Shown here: positions 57,261-64,000 of the stretch, one piece after another
Layout of the letters: each line of letters starts with the position of its first letter
Numbering within the stretch: position 1 is the stretch's first letter
DNA from: Galeruca laticollis
Taxonomy: Eukaryota > Arthropoda > Insecta > Coleoptera > Chrysomelidae
Reading direction: 5' to 3'
Assembly (NCBI GenBank): GCA_963921935.1
Contig: OY998176.1
Coordinates: forward strand, 88,786,910 to 88,850,909
DNA length: 64,000 bases
Translations under genes and position numbers: made by a program
Notes under the pieces: model-generated
What the model was told of the DNA's origin: nothing
Database searches by the model: none
What the model saw: the letters and a program-made list of their open reading frames with translations, nothing else

Positions 57261-57686
57261 TTATTGGATCAATTACAATAATACATGTTCCAAGTTTCAT
57301 TAAAGTTCTTCCTCGATGCCTAGCCATATTTAGCAAAAGTCCTTCCTCGATGCCTAGCCAAGTTTTATTGTGTTAGCGTATGGAAAGCGTGAAATGAAGT
57401 TAACGTTATGGCACTTTTTTACATTTTTTCACTCTCACCATAAACAACCATTTAAGCGCTACAAACCGGTGAAATACAAGGTACTTTAAAGACAGGGCGT
57501 AGAAAAAAGCATTTTAGAGTTTGGTAAATAGTTAAAAAATTGAAACAATGCGCAAATAAGACAATTTAGCATAGGTTAAATATACTTTTTTTATTGATGC
57601 CTCATATTACCTATTCAAAACACGCCTCAGCGTGTTTGAATCGAACTTTCAAACACGCTCGTTTTTAAATTCCCTATGGTAACAAG
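57261..57686. repeat. spacer with short direct repeats and a stem-loop
   Basis: CTTCCTCGATGCCTAGCCA occurs twice, at 57308 and 57342. A perfect stem-loop AAACACGC ctca GCGTGTTT lies at 57619-57640. No coding sequence. Confidence 0.6.
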
Positions 57687-58475
57687 AATTTACAAGAAAA
57701 TTTACGTATTTTACATTGACAGATATCAAGTATAAATTTAGACATTTTGAACTTTCGGTTAAATTATTTAGATCGGAAATTTCTAATATAGATTGTTTTT
57801 AATATTAAGGTTTGATAGAAAATTCTATCTTTGTTTATGCGTTTATGATATTTTTGAAGTGTTTTAATTTTGATAATATATTATATAAATTTGAGTTCCA
57901 AATCTCTTTGGCTCTCTTTTCATATTCATTTTCATTATATTTGATAATTTTTATACTATAGAAAATTTAGTATAATAAGTGACATTTAGTTAATCTCCTG
58001 ACAGTAAATTCATATATGTCATAAGATAATTTAAATTGTCTCATAGTGTATTGGATAAACAGTTACTGTAGATTTGAATAGTGTGATACGTAATTTAGGA
58101 AATTATTTGGAAATTTACAAATTTGAATTATTAGTTGAAATCTTTGATCCCTCCTTGAGAAAAGAGTGAGTTGATTGGTGTTGTATTGATTTATCATTCA
58201 TAATATAAAATTTAATATTTATTTAGCCGGGCATATTAATTTGACAACTGCTGTCATTAAAAATTTTATAGGTTATATTTAGACGTAAAGGTATTTTCAC
58301 GATAGTGTAGTTATCATTACAAATTGTGATGACAGCTACAAATTAAATTCAGCATCATATAAATTCATATTCATATATAAAATATAATATAATTAGTAAA
58401 ACACATTAGATATACTATAATTTGTCACCCTAACGTGGGGCAAATATTATTAAAGAATATAGATATATTATAATT
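57687..58475 (+). repeat. 5' LTR of a non-autonomous LTR element
   Basis: Direct-repeat partner of 61992-62794, about 97 percent identical by eye, differing mainly by a 15-bp indel (TTCTTGTAAGTGTTA, present only downstream near 62173). The start AATTTACAAGAAAATTTACG is the first base of clear identity; a TG ten bases upstream (57677) is a possible true end. It is followed directly by a primer-binding-site-like sequence. Its last 55 bp contain a degenerate second copy of that site (58423-58441). Confidence 0.8.
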
Positions 58476-58493
58476 TGGCGCCCAACGTGGGGC
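58476..58493 (+). promoter_or_regulatory. primer binding site
   Basis: TGGCGCCCAACGTGGGGC directly follows the 5' LTR, a sequence form common to many LTR retroelements for tRNA priming of minus-strand DNA. The cognate tRNA is not identified here. Confidence 0.75.
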
Positions 58494-58545
58494 AAAAATA
58501 GATTTGTCACTATTAGCATAAATATAAAGAAATTAAGTATTGACC

Positions 58546-59927
58546 ATGGAAAGAAGAATGACATTAAGGGATGGTAAACAGGTAGGAGTTGAAAGTGGAC
58601 CTGAGGAACAAAGAGAAGAAATAAGACATAGTATGGGTGATTTTCAGGTGCAGTACTTGGAACAAGGAAGGGAACAATCAGAGGGAGATGTGACAGTAGG
58701 AGATGAGGAAGAACAAGAAAGAAGGGAAACACAAGGAGGAATAAATATCAATGAACAATGGATGCAACAATTTTTGACCAAAATGAATGAAACCATAAAT
58801 ACTATGAATGAAACGATGGACAAGAAATTTGATAGTATGATAGGAGATTTAAGGGGGGATATAAATAGTATGAATGGAAATATGAATAATATGCGGGGAG
58901 ATATGAATAATATGAGTGGATATTTAAATGACAAGATTGATACGATGAAGGAGGAGATTAAGGGGGATATTAACAATATCACCAGAACAGACTGGAAAAG
59001 AAAATAGAAGAAGTAAACATGGAAACCTTAAATGAAATAAAGAAAATTAGAGATGAAAACGAGCAATTGAGTGAACAAATGGCCGATAGGAGAGTGGATA
59101 TGGTAGAACAAAATAAGAATTTGAAAACAGACCAAGAAAATTGAGTTAGAGAAAAACAGATAGATGATGTACAAGAAATAGATAGATGCCTAGAAGAAAA
59201 TGTATCTGGAGCAATTCAAGTGAAACTAAACAAACAAAATAAGAATATAACTGAAGAAATACGACTTGTAAAAATACAAAGTTTAATACAGATTAAAGAA
59301 GTTGAGAAGGAAATTGAAGAGATACAGGCTATAAAAGTACAAAGACAAACCAAATATGCAATGGTAGACATTAATTTACAGAATTTAGGAAGTGAAGAAG
59401 TGATGCAAATTTATGAAGAAAATATTTATTGGAAAATAAAAGACTTAGATGGTAATACCGAAAAACAAATCGTGATATATGATGAAAGAAATAATAATTA
59501 TAATAGGGGGATAAAACTTAATTGGGAGTTAGAGGAAATTAATAAGATACTACAAGAAACTAAGGAAGAAATAGATGAAACCATAAGACAATATATAGAA
59601 AAAAGAATTTATGCAGAAGATTTCGAAATGAGAGTAAAACTTAGCAGATATATAAGGATAATTGATCCAAGAATATTTAATAGGACAATCAAAAATGAAA
59701 TAATAGGAAGTGAGAATATTATGGGAAATAAAATAATAAAAAGAAGAAACAATAATTTGAAGGAACTGGAAACGCAAATTTTGATGAATTTATTGGGAGA
59801 AGTTGATGAGATATGGGACAACAAAATTAAAAAGGATATAGTGGAAAATTTAATTGAATTTAGGAAACCGATAGAGAATCAAACAATAAGAGAAGAGAAT
59901 AAGACGAAGTTTAGGAAAAGAAAATAA
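58546..59927 (+). pseudogene. gag-like coiled-coil ORF of the non-autonomous LTR element
   Basis: ATG in a good context (accATGg) 53 bp after the PBS. The first frame (58546-59007) is acidic, then highly repetitive with MNETI, GDINSMNGN and MNNMRGDM repeats, a predicted coiled coil. After a frameshift near 58980 the frame continues with LEKKIEEVNMETLNEIKKI, passes one in-frame TGA (59142-59144), and runs on through VKLNKQNKN to 59927, ending KFRKRK. The second part has a globular-looking stretch (EEVMQIYEENIYWKIKDLDG; IEKRIYAEDFEMRVKLSRYI). It sits where gag should be and, like the Gypsy gag N-terminus elsewhere here, begins with Met/Asn/Lys coiled coil, but I see no capsid or zinc knuckle. 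Function inferred from position only. Confidence 0.5.
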
Positions 59928-60710
59928 AATTGAATTATATGACAGGATTATAGGAATGAAATCTAGAAAACGAAAAGGAATTGTACATGGTAAAGAATGG
60001 ATATAAAAACAATATGTAAATAGAATATTTATGATTAACAAGTAATATTTAAATAGAAATTATATAAACATGGAGTGATAATAGAAGAAATGATAGACAT
60101 GTTGATATGAATTATGGAAATGAAAATAGGAGTTACAGAAATAAAAAACGAATATATGGAAATGGAGATAAAATTTATGACAACAAGTATTGTGAGAATA
60201 GAAGAGATTTTAGAAACTTTGATAGAAGATATGATAATGAAAATAGAAATGAAATTAAGCAACAAAATAGATGGACAGGATGAAATAATTACATTTATAG
60301 GAACAAACGGACGGAAGTTATATGAACTAGGCAAATATATGATACAAAAGATTGAATTAAAGGATGAATAAGAAGTTGATATGTAAGCATAGTCGATGAA
60401 GAAGTTAGAAACAGACATGGTTATTGATGAATTGATGAAATATAAGGAAATAATTGATTTTGAATAGATAGATAGAATTAAATGGTAAAATAATTGAATT
60501 TGAGAAGGTAAATATGGAAGTATTGGCAATTGAAGAGGATAATAGGAAGTTATGGAATATAAATAGGAAAGGAATTATGGTAGAATGGGAGTTAATGAGT
60601 GGAAATAAGGAATATGAAGAGAAAGTGAAGAGTTTGATGATGAAATATGAAGGATTGATTGAAAAAGAAATTAGACTGGCTAACTATCATGAGTGTGAGA
60701 TAGAATAAAT
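59928..60710 (+). pseudogene. purine-rich interior with short frames
   Basis: Frames at 60114-60371 and 60514-60708 encode Glu/Lys/Met/Ile-rich segments. In an alternative frame at 60095-60280 the reading is Asn/Arg/Tyr-rich (YGNENRSYRNKKR), which could be a former basic gag tail. The plus strand is strikingly poor in C and rich in A and G from 58540 to about 60850. No protease, RT or integrase motif was found. Confidence 0.4.
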
Positions 60711-61991
60711 AAAATATGTGAAAAGTAATGGTTATTGGACAGATTGTAATGAAGAATATTATGAAGTTATAAATGAATTATTAAAGACGTATGAGAAAAG
60801 AATTTTGAAGGAACTAAGGGTTGTTCAATGAAAATATGGATATAATAAAGGAGAAGAATACTGAGAAATGTTAAAGTAAAATCAAATCCAGTTCCATGTA
60901 AGTTGTTTAGGCGCAATAGAATGAAAGTGAGTTGGAAATATTACAGATCATAGAAGAAATTATCAACATGTTTATAGGGAATTTAAGAATAACAAATAAC
61001 AGTACTTTGAGTGAAATTTTAATAGATATAGTAGTTTAAGTTTTATGGGAATTAGGAATAATAGTTTAATTTGATTGAAGATAATTTTTTTAGAGATATG
61101 TTAATAATTATTTGAACGATATTACTATGTTACTAGGATACTAGTATTATATTTGGCAATTGTGAAAGATAAATTATAATTATATACAGGAGTCGATTTA
61201 TCATTCTTTTATTAGGGGGATTTAATACATATCCTCTATCTAAATTCTATAGAAAATATTGAAATAAAGAAAATATGCATATTTAGATGTAATACTAGTA
61301 ATACACACTATATTATGAATAATTTGAAAGGTTCAATATACTAATAAAATTTGACATATCAATTTCATATGACATTACTGCAGAATAGACTTAATGACAG
61401 ATAGATTTTAAAACGATTTGAAAAACCAGAATACAGATGTCTCTATTAGCAAATGGCACTTATAAATAAAATAATGAAAATCTCTCTTGGTATATAAAAA
61501 CGTAAATTTGTAATTTTTTTTAAAAAAAATGCTAGGTAACCAAAGGAGAAGAGAATTATTCATTGAAACATTTTAGGAGTTGAATTTGAAATCCCCATGA
61601 TACCACATCATAATAAGAGTTGTCTCAAATTTAATTTTGAATATTAGGGAATTTATATAATCGTTATCAGTTCATTATATCTTGCCTTTTGTAAAGCCAG
61701 TGCGTGTACTATTTACAAAGAATTACCGCTAAAGTGCAAGTGTTTTTCGCGTTTTCTAAATTATTGATTTGGAAACGTTTGTTCCGGAAATTCTAAAAAT
61801 ACGTTTTAGAATACGTACGAGATCTTCTAGTATCCAGTTTGGTGAGTCCAGTCCATATTATATATTATTCTCGAGAATTAATAGGCCTTTGATCAAAATT
61901 ATTTCGAAAATAGATGCATCTTATGATTAAATTATAGTAACGTTACTTATATAGAATTCTACGTCAATTGCAGAAAATTTTGAGAACAGAC
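60711..61991. other. AT-rich 3' part of the LTR element interior
   Basis: No coding domain recognised. The sequence between the last frame and the 3' LTR shows no clear polypurine tract just before 61992. A GC-richer patch near 61690-61760 could be a fragment of something else. Confidence 0.35.
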
Positions 61992-62792
61992 AATTTACAA
62001 GAAAATTTACGTATTTTACATTGACAGATATCAAGTATAAATTTAGACATTTTGAACTTTCGGTTAAATTATTTAGATCGGAAATTTCTAATATAGATTG
62101 TTTTTAATATTAAGGTTTGATAGAAAATTCTATCTTTGTTTATGCGTTTATGATATTTTTGAAGAGTTTTAATTCTTGTAAGTGTTATTTTGATAATATA
62201 TTATATAAATTTGAGTTCCAAATCTCTTTGGCTCTCTTTTAATATTCATTTTCATTATATTTGATAATTTTTATACTATAGAAAATTTAGTATAATAAGT
62301 GACATTTAGTTAATCTCCTGACAGTAAGTTCATATATGTCATAAGATAATTTAAATTGTCCTATAGTGTATTGGATAAACAGTTACTGTAGATTTGAATA
62401 GTGTGATACGTAATTTAGAAAATTATTTGGAAATTTACAAATTTGAATTATTAGTTGAAATCTTTGATCCCTCCCTGAGAAAAGAGTGAGTTGATTGGTG
62501 TTGTATTGATTTATCTTTCATAATATAAAGTTCAATATTTATTTAGCCGGGAATATTAATTTGACAACTGCTGTCATTAAAAATTTTATAGGTTATATTT
62601 AGACGTAAAGGTATTTTCACAATAGTGTAGTTATTATCTCAAATTGTGATGACAGCTACAAATTAAATTCAGCATCATATAAATTCATATTCATATATAA
62701 AATATAATATAATTAGTAAAACACATTAGATATACTATAATTTGTCACCCGAACGTGGGGCAAATATTATTAAAGAATATAGATATATTATA

Positions 62793-62794
<2 letters not shown>
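61992..62794 (+). repeat. 3' LTR of the non-autonomous LTR element
   Basis: Matches 57687-58475 along its whole length with about 3 percent differences plus a 15-bp insertion. It includes the terminal CACCCGAACGTGGGGC PBS-like copy near 62746. It ends at a (TA)n microsatellite. The few differences indicate a moderately recent insertion. Target duplication could not be fixed because the right flank is the microsatellite. Confidence 0.8.

Positions 62795-62849
<55 letters not shown>
62795..62849. repeat. (TA)n microsatellite
   Basis: About 26 TA units immediately after the 3' LTR, so the element inserted at, or seeded, a TA-rich tract. Confidence 0.9.
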
Positions 62850-63104
62850 CAAAGAAGATGTAGGAATATCGCGTGATATATACAATAACTATTCTGTTGA
62901 TTCATGTTTAAGAAACAGATGTTTGTTAAGAAAACATTTTTGTGTCAAATTACGTTTGTGTAGGTTAGAATTTTCTACTTCGGGGTGTCATTGATCCCTG
63001 AACAAGAAGTGATCAATGACATCCCTCTTTCAAAACCTGTTTCTGTTGTTTCTTCTAGATTTGATCGAAACGTAGTCCAGTAATTTTTGTTTGTTTGTTT
63101 ACAA
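62850..63104. other. leader of the pogo-like element
   Basis: Short stretch with an inverted pair, GGGGTGTCATTGATC (62982) against GATCAATGACATCCC (63011), then the 5' flank of the transposase. No TIR could be confirmed within the window. Confidence 0.4.
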
Positions 63105-64000
63105 ATGCCTCGAACTCACAATCGAGGGGCCAGCCATTATCGCAACTATAATGATGTTAAAGTTGAACGGGCATTAACAGCGGTTGCCGATGGAAGGTTA
63201 AGCATAAGGGGAGCTTTACGGGAAAATTCAAAATACCCTATGGTACCCTGAGCAACAAATTTCATGGAAGACATGTCCTGAAACCTGGAGGAAAACTAAT
63301 TTTCAGTACAGAAGAAGAGAAAGCATTTGTCAAAGGCATTCAAAAGTGCTCTGACTGGGGCTTCCCTCTAGGTAAGAGAGATTTTAAGATCCTTGTTAAA
63401 ATCTATTTGAATAGCAAAGGGATTCGGAAGCCACGTTCCGTCAAAAATACACCTGGTGAAATTATTTTTAAAACGACACAATAACGAACTGGGTTGAAGA
63501 TGGGCAGCTGACATGAAGAAGGAGAGAGCTGGGGTTACCAGGGAAACTATTTAGGATTATTTTTACAATCTATAAGAAACGCTTCTAAATGTTTAACGAT
63601 GATGAAACAAATGTGTGGCTCGGCAAGTGGTGCAAGTGTTTGTTTCATTTGCCACCCTACGTAATATATAAAGAAGAACATCTCTAGAATACATGGAAGG
63701 TTGGTGGCCCGAAGTGTACCCCTTGTTGTACAGAACCTTGTTGCAGTGCTGGTACTCGGTTTTCTAGAACCAAACATGGTTGGATTGATTCCGAAACCTT
63801 CACTGACTGGTTTGAGACGTGTTTCTCTCCCCATGCACGGAGACTTGATGGGAAAAAGGTGTTGCTGAGAGATAATCTCGCTTCACATATAAACATTGAC
63901 GTTATAACAAAATGTGAAGAGTATAATTTTTTGTTTGTTTGCCTTCCTCCCAATAGCACACACATGTTGCAGCCTCTAGACGTAGCGTTCTTTAGACTTT
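63105..64000 (+). pseudogene. pogo/Tigger-like DDE transposase, frameshifted, cut by window end
   Basis: ATG at 63105. N-terminal HTH-psq region: MPRTHNRGASHYRNY, KVERALTAVADGRLSIRGAL. Frames then change repeatedly. The second, CENP-B-like HTH is read as WGFPLGKRDFKILVK and FLKRHN.ELG (63350-63500). The DDE_1 catalytic domain follows with DETNV (first Asp, about 63600), GWIDSETFTDWFETCF, LRDNLASHINIDV (second Asp, about 63868) and NSTHMLQPLDVAFF (third Asp, about 63980), a spacing of 35 residues between second and third. Part of the core between DETNV and the downstream block is missing. The enzyme would cut and paste at TA sites. The C-terminus lies beyond the window. Relatives also occur as domesticated host genes, but the frameshifts here argue for a dead copy. 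Confidence 0.85.

Noticed and set aside
60035..60529. 164-codon minus-strand frame rich in Ile and Ser
   Set aside because: It is antisense to the purine-rich LTR-element interior; the strand bias alone keeps such frames open.

Overview
This window is eukaryotic, AT-rich and almost entirely made of decayed transposable elements. The mix of families points to an insect: RLE-type LINEs next to (TAA)n, CR1-like, RTE-like, I-clade and R1/LOA-like LINEs, Gypsy elements, DD41D mariners and a pogo/Tigger-like transposase. The order cannot be fixed by reading alone; beetles or true bugs are plausible. No conserved housekeeping gene, rRNA gene or CRISPR array is visible. The only candidate host-type gene is a small spliced THAP-domain model at 8.7-9.8 kb.

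Layout. 0.8-2.4 kb: a minus-strand DD41D mariner split by hairpin repeats. 2.8-3.4 kb: a 173-bp-type satellite array. 3.5-6.8 kb: a minus-strand Gypsy element with one LTR. 8.7-9.8 kb: the THAP model. 10.5-23.9 kb: a ladder of six LINE pieces, each lying between two successive (TAA)n tracts, with a seventh piece ending at the first tract. It includes a near full-length minus-strand CR1-like element (14.1-18.3 kb) and an I-clade element with an open 1227-codon ORF2 (19.1-22.8 kb). 24-28.7 kb: mostly featureless AT-rich DNA with one hairpin repeat. 28.8-32.7 kb: LINE fragments, one of them split by a 972-bp solo LTR with a 4-bp target duplication.

33.3-34.1 kb: hairpin, tandem and tRNA-like repeats. 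35.3-37.6 kb: an RTE-like LINE with an in-frame (TA)n expansion. 37.6-39.7 kb: a minus-strand LINE end split by a satellite-bearing element. 40.3-42.1 kb: gag-protease of a second Gypsy copy related to the first. 42.1-48.6 kb: noncoding, with tandem duplications at 45.1-45.7 kb. 48.6-51.4 kb: satellite monomers arranged as a large foldback element, into which a complete mariner with TIRs and TA duplication has inserted. 51.8-53.2 kb: a broken RNase-H-fold transposase-like gene of a family I cannot name. 55.0-57.3 kb: an R1/LOA-like LINE. 57.7-62.8 kb: an LTR element with two ~800-bp LTRs and a PBS-like site, whose interior codes only for gag-like coiled coil. 63.1 kb to the end: a decayed pogo-like transposase cut off by the window edge.

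Nearly every coding region carries stops, frameshifts or a lost catalytic residue, so the window reads as a graveyard of nested insertions rather than a working pathway. The least ordinary structures are the satellite-built foldback family, the TAA-tract LINE ladder, and the pol-less purine-rich LTR element. All coordinates and repeat periods were read by eye.
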